A DNA stretch of 64,000 nucleotides, from NCBI RefSeq assembly GCF_039691755.1, contig NZ_CP137552.1:1984001-2048000 (forward strand), in the 5' to 3' direction. A program made the position numbers and the translations under genes. The notes beneath the pieces are model-generated. The model did not search any database. It saw nothing but the letters and a program-made list of their open reading frames with translations, and was not told where the DNA came from. Positions 20,309 through 41,377 of this stretch are shown one piece after another; the first letter of the stretch is position 1; each line of letters starts with the position of its first letter. Origin of the DNA: Halomonas sp. Bachu 37 (GTDB taxonomy: Bacteria > Pseudomonadota > Gammaproteobacteria > Pseudomonadales > Halomonadaceae).

Positions 20309-20401
20309 TGGCGGAGAGAGAGGGATTCGAACCCTCGATAGGGCTATAAACCCTATACTCCCTTAGCAGGGGAGCGCCTTCAGCCACTCGGCCACCTCTC
20401 C
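20309..20401 (-). tRNA. tRNA-Ser (anticodon GCT)
   Basis: A 93-base class II tRNA: acceptor GGAGAGG/CTCTCTCC, anticodon stem-loop CTCCC-CTGCTAA-GGGAG (anticodon GCT, reading AGC/AGT), a long variable arm (TATAGGGTTTATAGCCCTA), TTCGAAT T loop and encoded CCA. Confidence 0.97.
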
Positions 20402-20509
20402 TCAACGGCACGGCGCGAATATTACCGATTTCAGTGACTCATGTCCAGTCCATCGGGATTTTTTTCGCGCCGATGTCTTTCACCCTATCTATGATACCCA
20501 TGGATACGA

Positions 20510-20698
20510 TTATTCAACTTCCTCTGTACTGCTTCTTTCGCGCTGAATTCGCTGATAGATTTCTTCACGATGCACGGCGACATCTTTGGGCGCATTGACA
20601 CCGATCCGCACCTGGTTGCCTTTCACGCCCAGCACGGTGACGGTTATCTCATCACCTATCATAAGGGTTTCGCCGACACGGCGGGTTAGGATGAGCAT
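20510..20698 (-). CDS. csrA: carbon storage regulator CsrA (RsmA)
   Basis: CsrA is a homodimeric RNA-binding protein that binds GGA motifs near ribosome binding sites to control translation and stability. The ATG at 20698 is preceded by AAGGAGA at good spacing and gives 62 residues. The RNA-contact residues Leu4 and Arg44 (VAVHREEIY) are present. A 22-residue upstream extension is rejected. It lies between lysC and tRNA-Ser, as in pseudomonads. Its probable sRNA antagonist is at about 30,383-30,570 in this same window. Confidence 0.97.
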   Translation of the reverse strand: MLILTRRVGETLMIGDEITVTVLGVKGNQVRIGVNAPKDVAVHREEIYQRIQRERSSTEEVE

Positions 20699-20893
20699 GG
20701 CTGATCTCCTTCTCAGACGTTTTGTTGCAACGGGATGTGTCCGCCAGAGGCGGCACCAAACCATTATGCGGCATGGCGCCGCCGGTCACCAATGGCTCCG
20801 GCACCATGACACCTGAACCTCCCGTTGAAAGAAAGCCCACCACCACTCGGCAGCGACTCCCTGTTCAGCGTAGAAGATATAAGCTCTGCTGCG

Positions 20894-22144
20894 TCATTCG
20901 CTTTCAATATCAGCCTTGTCCAGACCGAACGAATTGTGCAAGGCCTTTACCGCAAGCTCCATGTGCTTTTCATCGATGACCACGGAAATCTTGATTTCCG
21001 ACGTGGAGACCATACGGATATTGACGTTCTCGTCCGCCAGAACGCGGAACATCTTGGACGCCACGCCAGCATGGGAGCGCATACCGACACCCACTAGCGA
21101 CACCTTGGCAATATTATCGTCGCCACGCAATTCCCCCCCGCCTAGATCGGGAATAACGGTCTCTTCCAGGATGCGCTTGGTGGCCTTGTAGTCGCCCTTG
21201 GCCACGGTAAAGGTGAAATCCGTGTAGTCTCCCGCCGGCGCCACGTTCTGCACGATCATGTCGACTTCAATATTGGCATCGGCGATAGGCCCGAGAATGC
21301 GCGATGCAACGCCGGGCACGTCGGGGGTATTGAGCAGGGTGAGCTTGGCTTCGTTCTTGGTAAAGGCGATACCGGAGATCAGCGGTTCTTCCATGGAGTC
21401 CTCGTCTTGGTCGGAGTCTGCAACAATCAGGGTGCCGGGGCCATCTTCGAAGCTCGACAGCACCCGCAAGGGAACGTTGTACTTACCGGCGAACTCCACG
21501 GCACGGATCTGCAGTACCTTGGAGCCCAAGCTTGCCAGTTCCAGCATTTCTTCTACGGTAATGGTTTCCAGGCGCTGGGCCTTGGAGCATACCCGAGGGT
21601 CGGTGGTATAGACGCCATCGACATCGGTATAGATCTGACACTCATCCGCGCCCAGGGCCGCGGCAAGCGCTACGCCTGTGGTATCCGAACCACCGCGTCC
21701 GAGCGTGGTGATATTGCCTTCTTCATCCACGCCCTGAAAACCGGCGACCACGACGACCTGGCCGTCATCGAGATCCGCCTTCAAGTCATCGGTTTCGATA
21801 CGCTGGATGCGCGCCTTGGTATAGGCGCTATCGGTATGGATACCTACCTGGGCACCGGTGTGCGAAGTGGCGGCAACGCCCAGTTGCTGCAAGGCCATCG
21901 CCAGCAGGGAAATGGTTACCTGCTCGCCGGTGGAGAGCAGCATGTCCATTTCGCGCGGCGTGGGGTCTTCGTTGATAGAATTGGCCAGTTCGGTCAGACG
22001 ATTGGTCTCGCCACTCATGGCGGAGACAACCACCACGACCTGGTGTCCTTGCTCTCTGAATCCCTTGACCTTTTCCGCCACGGCCTTGATGCGCTCGACA
22101 GAGCCCACCGAGGTGCCGCCGAACTTCTGTACGTATAATGCCAT
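20894..22144 (-). CDS. lysC: aspartate kinase (lysine/threonine-sensitive type)
   Basis: This enzyme phosphorylates aspartate at the entry to lysine, threonine and methionine synthesis. The 416-residue product has the N-terminal kinase domain (VQKFGGTSVG; TLGRGGSDTTG) and two C-terminal ACT domains (LTLLNTPDVPG and VGVGMRSHAG). It is monofunctional, as the length shows. An internal ATG (Met251, MEEPLISGIA, at 21394) has GAGGA five bases upstream; this matches the place where some family members start a separate beta subunit consisting of the ACT region. It lies between alaS and csrA. Confidence 0.95.
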   Translation of the reverse strand: MALYVQKFGGTSVGSVERIKAVAEKVKGFREQGHQVVVVVSAMSGETNRLTELANSINEDPTPREMDMLLSTGEQVTISLLAMALQQLGVAATSHTGAQVGIHTDSAYTKARIQRIETDDLKADLDDGQVVVVAGFQGVDEEGNITTLGRGGSDTTGVALAAALGADECQIYTDVDGVYTTDPRVCSKAQRLETITVEEMLELASLGSKVLQIRAVEFAGKYNVPLRVLSSFEDGPGTLIVADSDQDEDSMEEPLISGIAFTKNEAKLTLLNTPDVPGVASRILGPIADANIEVDMIVQNVAPAGDYTDFTFTVAKGDYKATKRILEETVIPDLGGGELRGDDNIAKVSLVGVGMRSHAGVASKMFRVLADENVNIRMVSTSEIKISVVIDEKHMELAVKALHNSFGLDKADIESE

Positions 22145-22199
22145 ATGCCGTTTATCCTGTTCGTTGGGATGAATGAAGGTTGGTTACCAATAAAATGTC

Positions 22200-22228
22200 A
22201 GGGCCGGAGCACTATGGCTACCGGCCCT
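22200..22228 (-). terminator. hairpin between alaS and lysC
   Basis: An eight-base perfect stem (agggccgg / ccggccct) with a 13-base loop lies just after the alaS stop codon. On the minus strand the following sequence is GACATTTTATT, so the T-run is offset. It may reduce but not abolish read-through into lysC. Confidence 0.5.
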
Positions 22229-22234
22229 TTGGTA

Positions 22235-24844
<2,610 letters not shown>

Positions 24845-24967
24845 AGGGTATCCGTGACAAGAAGCGTGATGCCCCAGGGCGCTTGAGCCGCTACCCGTCG
24901 GGGTCGCAAAGGGAGCCATTATAGCGCAGTTGTCAAATGACTAAAGCCACGGATGGTAGAAGGCGGG

Positions 24968-25420
24968 TTACAGCTGTGCCAGAGCATGGCGAATCTGGTC
25001 GAAATCGAACCCGCGCGAGGCCAGAAAACGTTGACGGCGGGCATATTCGCGCGGGGAGTCACCGGGAGTGGAAAAGCGTCTTGCCAGGGTGGTGGCCGCC
25101 AGATCGAACCAGTCGACTCCTTCGCGCTCCTCCACCTCGGCAATGGCGTCTTGGGCAAGGGACTGGGAGATACCTCGTTGGAAGAGTTCGGTACGAATGC
25201 GTATCGGCCCCTGACCGCGAGCGACCCGGGAGCGCACGAAACTTTCCGCGAACCGTGTATCCGATTGCAGCCCTTTATCGACCAGTTCATCCAGGCAGGC
25301 ATCGATCTCGTCACCAGGATGTCCTTTCGCCCCCAGGCGCTGCTCCAGCTCGGCGCGGGAATACTCGCGCCGGGCCAGTAGCATGATCGCCTGTTCGCGG
25401 GGAGTGGAGGCGCCACCCAT
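24968..25420 (-). CDS. recX: regulatory protein RecX
   Basis: RecX caps RecA filaments and inhibits recombinase activity. The 150-residue product has the typical helical repeats with REYSRAELEQRL, a second YS/RF-type repeat (DTRFAESFVRSRVARGQGPIRIRTEL), and a final ARRQRFLASRGFDFDQIRHAL repeat. It begins three bases after the recA stop, so recA and recX are probably one transcript under the SOS box at 26505-26524. Confidence 0.94.
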   Translation of the reverse strand: MGGASTPREQAIMLLARREYSRAELEQRLGAKGHPGDEIDACLDELVDKGLQSDTRFAESFVRSRVARGQGPIRIRTELFQRGISQSLAQDAIAEVEEREGVDWFDLAATTLARRFSTPGDSPREYARRQRFLASRGFDFDQIRHALAQL

Positions 25421-25423
25421 GGC

Positions 25424-26485
25424 TTAGATCAGATCATCTTCGGAAGGGGCCGCGGACGCCTCGGCTTCCTCCTTCTCCTGCTTGGGCTCCACCGTGGCCA
25501 GCAACTGGCCGCGGATCTGCGACTCGATCTCTTCCATGATCTCGGGATGCTCTTCCAGATACTGGGCGGCGTTGGCCTTGCCCTGGCCGATCTTGCTGCC
25601 CTTGTAGCTGTACCAGGCACCGGCCTTGTCGACCAGGTTGCACTGCACGCCCAGATCGATTACCTCACCGGCATGGTAGATGCCCTTGCCATAGAGAATC
25701 TGGAATTCGGCCTGGCGGAACGGTGGTGCCACCTTGTTCTTGACCACCTTGACGCGGGTCTCGTTACCGGTGACCTCGTCGCCCTGCTTGACCGAACCGG
25801 TACGGCGGATATCCAGACGTACGCTGGAATAGAATTTCAGCGCGTTGCCGCCGGTGGTGGTTTCGGGCGAGCCGAACATCACGCCGATCTTCATGCGGAT
25901 CTGGTTGATGAATATCACCAGACAGTTGGCATTCTTGATGTTGCCGGTGATCTTGCGCAGCGCCTGGGACATCAGGCGAGCCTGCAGGCCGACGTGGGAA
26001 TCGCCCATCTCGCCTTCGATTTCCGCACGTGGCGTAAGCGCGGCCACCGAGTCGATCACGATGACGTCCACCCCGCCCGAGCGTACCAGCATGTCGGTGA
26101 TTTCCAAGGCCTGCTCGCCGGTATCCGGCTGCGACACCAGCAGGTCATCCAGATTGACGCCAAGCTTTTCCGCATAACTTGGGTCGAGCGCATGCTCGGC
26201 ATCGACGAAGGCGCACGTCTTGCCCTGCTTCTGGGCTTCGGCAATGACCGACAGCGTCAGCGTCGTCTTGCCCGAGGACTCGGGGCCGAAGATTTCGCAT
26301 ACACGACCAAACGGCAGACCGCCGATACCCAGCGCGATGTCCAGTCCCAGCGAACCGGTGGACACCGAGGGCATGACCACGCGGGGAGTATCGCCCAAAC
26401 GCATGACGGTGCCCTTGCCGAACTGACGGTCGATCTGGCTGAGCGCTGCATTCAGCGCCTTGGTACGATTGTCATCCTGTGCCAT
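25424..26485 (-). CDS. recA: recombinase RecA
   Basis: RecA forms filaments on single-stranded DNA, performs strand exchange and triggers LexA self-cleavage. The 353-residue product has Walker [10 protein letters not shown] (about residues 67-75), the L1/L2 loops ([37 protein letters not shown]), and an acidic C-terminal tail ([17 protein letters not shown]). A LexA box precedes it and recX follows. Confidence 0.98.
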   Translation of the reverse strand: MAQDDNRTKALNAALSQIDRQFGKGTVMRLGDTPRVVMPSVSTGSLGLDIALGIGGLPFGRVCEIFGPESSGKTTLTLSVIAEAQKQGKTCAFVDAEHALDPSYAEKLGVNLDDLLVSQPDTGEQALEITDMLVRSGGVDVIVIDSVAALTPRAEIEGEMGDSHVGLQARLMSQALRKITGNIKNANCLVIFINQIRMKIGVMFGSPETTTGGNALKFYSSVRLDIRRTGSVKQGDEVTGNETRVKVVKNKVAPPFRQAEFQILYGKGIYHAGEVIDLGVQCNLVDKAGAWYSYKGSKIGQGKANAAQYLEEHPEIMEEIESQIRGQLLATVEPKQEKEEAEASAAPSEDDLI

Positions 26486-26504
26486 TCACGCATTCCTCGT
26501 TCGA

Positions 26505-26529
26505 AACTGTATAATTACCCAGTATTATG
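26505..26529 (-). promoter_or_regulatory. recA promoter -10 with LexA (SOS) box
   Basis: Read on the minus strand, CATAAT (26529-26524) is a good -10 element. It is directly followed by CTGG-N8-ACAG (26522-26507), one base from the CTGT-N8-ACAG LexA core. A TTGTTG-type -35 lies just upstream at about 17 bases. The site is 20 to 40 bases ahead of the recA start codon, as in other gammaproteobacteria. Confidence 0.8.
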
Positions 26530-26572
26530 CCAAATATTGGCTCACAACAAAATGGCTTCGTCCACTTAGCGG

Positions 26573-27109
26573 TCAATTTTCTCCTTGCGCCGTGCGATAG
26601 CGCCTCTCCACCGCAACAATCAACCCGGCGAGCGCCCTTCGCACGGCCTGCTCGCGCACCGCCTGACGATCACCATAAAAGTGGCAGCGCTCGGTCTCAC
26701 ATTGGTCGCCGTCGCCCCAGGCCAGCCATACCGTTCCCACCGGCTTGGCCTCGCTACCGCCATCGGGTCCTGCCACGCCGCTGACCGCGACACCCAGCCG
26801 GGCGCCGCTTTCGCGACAGGCACCCGCCACCATGGCCGTCACCACTTCCTCGCTGACGGCGCCATGAGTCTCCAGCAGCTCGGGTGGGACTCCCAGCAAG
26901 CGTGTTTTCGCCGCATTGGAATAGGTCACGTAACCCGTCGCGAAATAGGCAGAGCTACCCGCCGCGCCGGTGATCGCGCTTGCCACGCCGCCGCCCGTAC
27001 ACGACTCCGCCGTGGTCAACTCCACGCCATGCTTCCGGCACAAGCGGCCCAACCGTTCGGCAAGCAGCGAAACATCCAGATTTTTCAAACGGGAGAGACT
27101 CGAGGTCAT
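26573..27109 (-). CDS. pncC: nicotinamide-nucleotide amidohydrolase PncC (CinA C-terminal type)
   Basis: PncC deamidates NMN to nicotinate mononucleotide in pyridine-nucleotide recycling. The 178-residue product is a stand-alone CinA C-terminal domain with [17 protein letters not shown] near the N-terminus and [29 protein letters not shown] precedes the ATG by six bases. It lies upstream of recA on the same strand and is divergent from mutS, a neighbourhood shared with pseudomonads. Confidence 0.93.
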   Translation of the reverse strand: MTSSLSRLKNLDVSLLAERLGRLCRKHGVELTTAESCTGGGVASAITGAAGSSAYFATGYVTYSNAAKTRLLGVPPELLETHGAVSEEVVTAMVAGACRESGARLGVAVSGVAGPDGGSEAKPVGTVWLAWGDGDQCETERCHFYGDRQAVREQAVRRALAGLIVAVERRYRTAQGEN

Positions 27110-27230
27110 GACGGCTCCTTCATGTAAGGCATGTGTTCAGCGTAGAATACTGTGTTTTCCTTGCCCACAGAACATGCCGCCCAGGACCAGCACCTTGGCC
27201 GGGGCGGGCGCACGCTCAACCAGGAAGCTC

Positions 27231-29813
27231 ATGTCACAGCTCAGCCCTGCACATACGCCGATGATCGCGCAATACCTCAAGATCAAACGCGACCACCCCG
27301 AGGTTCTGCTTTTCTACCGCATGGGGGATTTCTACGAGCTCTTTTTCGACGATGCCAAGCGTGCCGCCGCGCTGCTGGATATCACCCTGACCCAGCGTGG
27401 CCAGTCCGGTGGCAAGCCGATTCCCATGGCGGGCATCCCCTACCACAGCGCCGAAGGCTACCTGTCGCGCCTGGTAACCGCCGGTGAATCGGTGGCGATC
27501 TGCGAGCAGATCGGCGATCCCGCCACCAGCAAAGGCCCGGTGGAACGCAAGGTGGTACGCATCGTCACGCCCGGCACGCTGCATGACGAAGCCCTGCTCG
27601 ATGCCCGCCGTGACAATGTCCTCGCCGCTCTTTATCCCCATGAGGCGTCGTGGGGCATTGCCTGGCTGGAACTGTCGAGCGGACGCTTCAGCGTCGTCGA
27701 GGTGGAAGGCGAGGCGGAAATGCTGGCGGAATTGACGCGGCTATCGCCCGCCGAGCTTCTGGTGCCCGAGTCGCTGGACCTGCCGGGCGCCCTGCAGGAA
27801 CTGCGCGGCCTGCGCCGCCAGCACGACTGGCTGTTCGACCTGGAGAGCGCCACCCGCAGCCTGTGCGATCAGTTCGAAGTACAAGACATGCGCGGCTTCG
27901 GCTGCGCCCACCTCACCACCGCCCTGGTCGCCGCCGGGGTATTGATTGATTATGCCCGGGACACCCAGCGTTCGCGTCTTCCCCACGTAACCGCGATAGC
28001 GGTGGAAAGCCGTGATGACGCAGTGGTGATCGACGCCGCCAGTCGCCGCAACCTGGAGATCGATACCAACCTGACCGGCCGCGGCGAAAATACCCTGGCT
28101 AGCGTAGTGGATACCTGCACCACCGCCATGGGCTCCAGGCTTCTCAAGCGCTGGCTGAACCGGCCGCTGCGCCAGCGTGACCTGGTGGGAGCCCGCCAGT
28201 CGGCAGTGGCGCTGCTGCTGGTGCAAGCGAGATACGTGGCCCTACGCGACACGCTGGCGGGCGCCGGCGATGTCGAGCGCATACTCGCCCGGGTCGCCCT
28301 GCGCAGCGCAAGACCTCGCGACCTGGCACGTTTGCGCGATGCGCTCGCCACCTTGCCCGAGTTGCAGACTCAGCTTGCCGATATCGACACCGGCAGCGCA
28401 CTCGATACCGCCAAGCAACATGTCCGACCCTACCCCGAGCTCAGCGACACCCTGAACCGTGCCCTGGTCGAAAACCCACCGGTGGTGCTACGCGACGGCG
28501 GCGTACTGGCGGAGGGATTCGATAGCGAGCTGGACGAACATCGCGGCATGGCCGAAAACGCCGGCGAATACCTGGTCCGCCTGGAAACCCGTGAACGCGA
28601 ACGCACCGGCTTGAGCGGCCTGAAGGTAGGCTACAACCGAGTACACGGTTACTATATCGAGATTTCCCGCGCCCAGGCCCAGAGTGCCCCGGCCGACTAT
28701 ATCCGCCGCCAGACCCTCAAGAACGCCGAACGCTTCATCATCCCCGAGCTCAAGGAGTTCGAAGACAAGGCGCTATCGGCAAAATCCCGCGCCCTGGCCC
28801 GGGAGAAGTGGCTCTACGAATGCCTGCTGGATGAACTGAATGAAGGGCTGAGCGAGCTGCAGGCCACCTCTCGCGCCCTGGCCGAGCTCGATGTCCTGTG
28901 CGCCTTTGCCGAGCGCGCCGAAGCACTGGACTGGATTCGCCCCGAGCTGAGCGAAGCCCGAGGAGTCTGGGTCAAGGCCGGTCGCCACCCGGTGGTGGAA
29001 CGGGTCAGCGAAACACCTTTCGTGCCCAACGACCTGTGTCTGGACGATGACCAGCATATGTTGATCATCACCGGCCCCAACATGGGCGGTAAATCCACTT
29101 ACATGCGCCAGGCCGCTCTGATCACACTGCTGGCCCATGCCGGGAGTTTCGTGCCCGCCAGCGAAGCGCGCATCGGCCCCGTGGATCGAATATTCACCCG
29201 TATCGGTTCATCAGACGACCTGGCCGGCGGTCGCTCCACGTTCATGGTGGAAATGACCGAAACCGCCAATATTCTGCACAATGCCACCGATCATAGCCTG
29301 ATATTGATGGATGAGATCGGACGCGGCACGAGCACCTTCGACGGCCTGTCGCTGGCCTGGGCCAGTGCCGAGCACCTGGCACGCACTGGCGCGCTGACCC
29401 TGTTCGCCACGCATTACTTTGAAATGACCGCGATGCCGGAACACGCCGACGGTGTGACCAACGTCCATTTGACGGCAACCGAGCATGGCGACGGCATCGT
29501 CTTCATGCACCGCATCGAGCCCGGCCCCGCCAACCAGAGCTACGGGCTACAGGTCGCCCAGTTGGCCGGCGTACCCGCGGCTGTGATCAACCGAGCCAAG
29601 GAGAAACTGATCCAGCTGGAACAGCAGGAAGTCCATGCGGAGAACCGGGCGGTGCTGGGTTCGTCGCCGGACGCTACCGCTCCGCCGAAGCAGGCCGACC
29701 TGTTTGCCGCCACGCCACATCCGGTCGTGGAGGAGCTGACCCACCTGGCCGTGGATGAGCTGACCCCAAGGCAGGCGCTGGAAATGTTGTATCAGTGGCG
29801 AGAGATGCTGTAA
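27231..29813 (+). CDS. mutS: DNA mismatch repair protein MutS
   Basis: MutS recognises mismatches and small loops. The ATG at 27231 has AGGAAG upstream and gives 860 residues. The mismatch-binding motif [11 protein letters not shown] lies near residue 35. The clamp and lever domains follow, then the ATPase core with Walker [14 protein letters not shown], Walker [17 protein letters not shown] and the ATHYFEM switch. A C-terminal extension with a tetramerisation-type end ([17 protein letters not shown]) is present. Upstream in-frame codons run antisense to pncC and are rejected. Confidence 0.97.
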   Translation: MSQLSPAHTPMIAQYLKIKRDHPEVLLFYRMGDFYELFFDDAKRAAALLDITLTQRGQSGGKPIPMAGIPYHSAEGYLSRLVTAGESVAICEQIGDPATSKGPVERKVVRIVTPGTLHDEALLDARRDNVLAALYPHEASWGIAWLELSSGRFSVVEVEGEAEMLAELTRLSPAELLVPESLDLPGALQELRGLRRQHDWLFDLESATRSLCDQFEVQDMRGFGCAHLTTALVAAGVLIDYARDTQRSRLPHVTAIAVESRDDAVVIDAASRRNLEIDTNLTGRGENTLASVVDTCTTAMGSRLLKRWLNRPLRQRDLVGARQSAVALLLVQARYVALRDTLAGAGDVERILARVALRSARPRDLARLRDALATLPELQTQLADIDTGSALDTAKQHVRPYPELSDTLNRALVENPPVVLRDGGVLAEGFDSELDEHRGMAENAGEYLVRLETRERERTGLSGLKVGYNRVHGYYIEISRAQAQSAPADYIRRQTLKNAERFIIPELKEFEDKALSAKSRALAREKWLYECLLDELNEGLSELQATSRALAELDVLCAFAERAEALDWIRPELSEARGVWVKAGRHPVVERVSETPFVPNDLCLDDDQHMLIITGPNMGGKSTYMRQAALITLLAHAGSFVPASEARIGPVDRIFTRIGSSDDLAGGRSTFMVEMTETANILHNATDHSLILMDEIGRGTSTFDGLSLAWASAEHLARTGALTLFATHYFEMTAMPEHADGVTNVHLTATEHGDGIVFMHRIEPGPANQSYGLQVAQLAGVPAAVINRAKEKLIQLEQQEVHAENRAVLGSSPDATAPPKQADLFAATPHPVVEELTHLAVDELTPRQALEMLYQWREML

Positions 29814-29876
29814 TGGAACACGCTTGCCGCCGACACAACGGCCCGACTAGAATGGCCGCTAAGTTTTTTATCTTAT

Positions 29877-29910
29877 AAAAATCCATACTTTTATAACGGA
29901 TTTTTAACCC
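29877..29910 (+). terminator. probable mutS terminator
   Basis: Arms AAAAATCC (29877-29884) and GGATTTTT (29898-29905) form an eight-base A/T-rich stem ending in five T residues, about 65 bases after the mutS stop. The stem is weak in GC content, so read-through into fdxA is possible. Confidence 0.5.
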
Positions 29911-29959
29911 ATGACCGACACCGGGCGTTGAGCCCCGTAAACGCTAGAGGGATACCGAC

Positions 29960-30283
29960 ATGACATTTGTCGTTACCGAGAACTGCATCCAATGCAAATA
30001 CACCGACTGTGTCGAGGTCTGTCCGGTCGATTGTTTCTACGAAGGCCCCAATTTCCTGGTCATTCATCCCGATGAGTGCATCGATTGCGCCCTGTGCGAG
30101 CCGGAATGCCCGGCGGAGGCGATATTCTCGGAAGATGAACTACCGGAGGGGCAGGAAAGCTTTATCGAGATCAACGCCGAACTCTCTGAAGTCTGGCCCA
30201 ATATCACCGAAAAGAAAGATCCCTTGCCTGATGCAGAAGAGTGGGATGGCAAGACAGGCAAACTGGAAAAGCTCGAGCGCTAA
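29960..30283 (+). CDS. fdxA: seven-iron ferredoxin FdxA
   Basis: FdxA is a small electron carrier with one [3Fe-4S] and one [4Fe-4S] cluster. The 107-residue product has two cysteine motifs: C-x2-C-x4-C-x3-CP ([15 protein letters not shown], residues about 9-20) and C-x2-C-x2-C-x3-CP ([12 protein letters not shown]). The C-terminal region ends in [23 protein letters not shown], as in Azotobacter-type FdI. It follows mutS. Downstream on the opposite strand is a predicted RsmZ-like sRNA, an arrangement known for Pseudomonas rsmZ. Confidence 0.96.
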   Translation: MTFVVTENCIQCKYTDCVEVCPVDCFYEGPNFLVIHPDECIDCALCEPECPAEAIFSEDELPEGQESFIEINAELSEVWPNITEKKDPLPDAEEWDGKTGKLEKLER

Positions 30284-30382
30284 CCTTTTTTCAGGTCACT
30301 CTTGAGGGCCGTGCATATCGGCCGGCCCCTTGATAGGCTTCTGGCCCGCAGCGTAATTCCGAAACGCGTAAAAACCGGACGC

Positions 30383-30407
30383 AAAAAAAGGCGGCCCGTA
30401 GGCCGCC
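30383..30407 (-). terminator. Rho-independent terminator of the RsmZ-like sRNA
   Basis: On the minus strand GGCGGCC-TACG-GGCCGCC is a perfect seven-base GC stem with a four-base loop, followed by seven T residues. No T-run follows on the plus strand, so it serves a minus-strand transcript, not fdxA. Confidence 0.9.
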
Positions 30408-30570
30408 CGCTCCAAGCGTTTCCTCCAACAATTCCCTCTGTTGCAACTCCTGTAGTGCCGTCCCTGCCAGGGCCAACGTCCTGTTTCACCCAGCGCACCG
30501 TCCTGCATCCCGTTGCATCCTGCGTGAGACTTCCTTGCCTCCCCTGTCCTTGTTGAGCAGTGTGGCAGGT
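30383..30570 (-). ncRNA. predicted CsrA/RsmA-sequestering sRNA of the RsmZ/CsrB class
   Basis: Read on the minus strand, about 185 bases between fdxA and eno contain 13 GGA triplets, many as CAGGA(U/C)G, AAGGA or AGGGA, the binding motif of CsrA/RsmA. The stretch ends in a strong GC hairpin followed by seven T residues. A TTGTCA (30600-30595) and an A/T-rich TTAAACTAAC (30581-30572) could be the promoter, so the 5' end near 30566-30570 is approximate. A perfect TGTAAG-N6-CTTACA GacA-type site is about 150 bases upstream. The position, convergent with fdxA, is that of rsmZ in Pseudomonas. No convincing protein-coding frame is present. It likely antagonises the CsrA encoded at 20,510-20,698. 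Confidence 0.8.
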
Positions 30571-30603
30571 TGTTAGTTTAACTCAAGGCGGCCCTGACAA
30601 CGA

Positions 30604-30630
30604 AAGAGCGAGCCACGCAGGCTCGCTCTT
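30604..30630. terminator. perfect 11-bp hairpin between the GacA-type site and the sRNA
   Basis: aagagcgagcc and ggctcgctctt form an 11-base stem with a five-base loop. On the minus strand it is followed by TCGTTG, so it could be a weak terminator for read-through from eno, insulating the sRNA promoter. It may instead be the 5' end of a longer sRNA if a promoter at TATAAA (about 30,643) is used. Confidence 0.45.
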
Positions 30631-30713
30631 AGCAGTCAATACTTTATAAACAATGATTTAAGCAAAATCACTGGCGAATTTCTTCGCTCTACGTATCGGA
30701 TTTCCTGCCTTTT

Positions 30714-30731
30714 TGTAAGAAAACTCTTACA
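30714..30731. promoter_or_regulatory. perfect GacA (UvrY) upstream activating sequence
   Basis: TGTAAG-AAAACT-CTTACA is an exact match to the palindromic TGTAAG-N6-CTTACA site bound by the response regulator GacA ahead of rsmY and rsmZ. It lies about 150 bases before the predicted start of the sRNA at 30,570, similar to the roughly 180-base spacing known in Pseudomonas. A further CTTACA half-site is at 30748-30753. Confidence 0.8.
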
Positions 30732-30756
30732 ACTATTGAAGAAATAGCTTACACCA

Positions 30757-30780
30757 GCCTCCCTGACTCGATAGGGAGGC
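30757..30780 (-). terminator. eno downstream hairpin
   Basis: gcctccct and agggaggc form an eight-base perfect stem with an eight-base loop, 19 bases beyond the eno stop codon on the minus strand. The following sequence has no clear T-run, so termination may be partial. Confidence 0.55.
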
Positions 30781-30798
30781 ACATCGGCAATCGGGCTT

Positions 30799-34697
<3,899 letters not shown>

Positions 34698-34792
34698 TCA
34701 GAAGGCACGGCAGAAAGCCACACCAGAATGGGTCGACAGGGTAGCAGATTACGCCTAAAGCCTCAATTACACCCGCAACCCTACGGTAGCCA

Positions 34793-35350
34793 CTATTGCG
34801 GCCACCAGCGGGCGAGCTCCCCGCCCAGCGGGTCGTATGCGGGACGCGATACCTTGGCGATGCGCACCACCGCCGCGTCGTGTTCCGCCGGGTCGGCGGG
34901 CAGCAGGTCGAGCTCACGCTGATCCTCGGGGTAAGCGGCCAACAGCAAAAAATCATCGCTCGCCTCCAACGAGCAGTGCCCGGTACCCGCCGGCAGTACC
35001 AGCGTATCGCCGGCACGGATCTCGACATCCTCGCCCCGCTCACCGCCCAGGCGCAGCCGCCCCCAGCCCGCCAGTACACCGAACGCTTCGTGGGCGATGG
35101 AATGATAATGGTGGTAATCGTAGACCCCGCCGCGCCAGCTAGGTGTCCAGCCGCTGACGCTGAACAGCCGCTCGAAGCGCTCGGCGATGGCCTCGCGGTC
35201 GAGTGTCGAATCAAGCCCCCCGGATCGGTAGTGCAGCGTCGCCAGTCGCGTATTGGGAATCGAGCCGTCATCAGAGAAGGTCATCCGCTCGGGGCTCACC
35301 GCCCCCGATTTTGCATCCGCCAGGCCAAGCTCTACCAGTGTCGACTCCAT
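34793..35350 (-). CDS. cupin-domain protein (YjlB-like)
   Basis: The 185-residue product has a single cupin barrel: HHYHSIAHEAFGVLAGWGRLRLGG (metal-site motif 1) and AGDTLVLPAGTGHCSLEASDDFLLLAAYP (motif 2). Conserved histidines and a Glu are in the usual metal-ligand places. The N-terminal 60 residues include IPNTRLATLHYR, as in the YjlB type. The substrate is unknown. Two adjacent ATG codons exist; the second has GGAGG five bases upstream. It is a single gene between gltBD and pyrG. Confidence 0.8.
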   Translation of the reverse strand: MESTLVELGLADAKSGAVSPERMTFSDDGSIPNTRLATLHYRSGGLDSTLDREAIAERFERLFSVSGWTPSWRGGVYDYHHYHSIAHEAFGVLAGWGRLRLGGERGEDVEIRAGDTLVLPAGTGHCSLEASDDFLLLAAYPEDQRELDLLPADPAEHDAAVVRIAKVSRPAYDPLGGELARWWPQ

Positions 35351-35407
35351 CATGCCCTCCGCTTGTCGGTTTTCATCGAAGTCTAGTACCGTGACGCCCC
35401 AAACGAC

Positions 35408-35433
35408 AGCGCCCCGGCAATAGCCAGGGCGCT
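35408..35433 (-). terminator. possible gltD terminator
   Basis: An imperfect GC-rich stem (agcgcccCggc / gccAgggcgct, one mismatch) with loop AATA lies 17 bases after the gltD stop. On the minus strand the next bases are GTCGTTT, so the T-run is poor. Confidence 0.45.
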
Positions 35434-35449
35434 GTGCGACTCGGTGGCG

Positions 35450-41377
<5,928 letters not shown>

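Noticed and set aside
22145..22234. Lysine riboswitch before lysC
   Set aside because: Only about 90 bases separate alaS and lysC, too short for the lysine aptamer, and the stretch is explained by a hairpin after alaS.
30280..30508. Short minus-strand frames in the fdxA-eno interval
   Set aside because: They overlap the GGA-rich sRNA and its terminator, have no good ribosome binding site, and differ in frame without conserved features.
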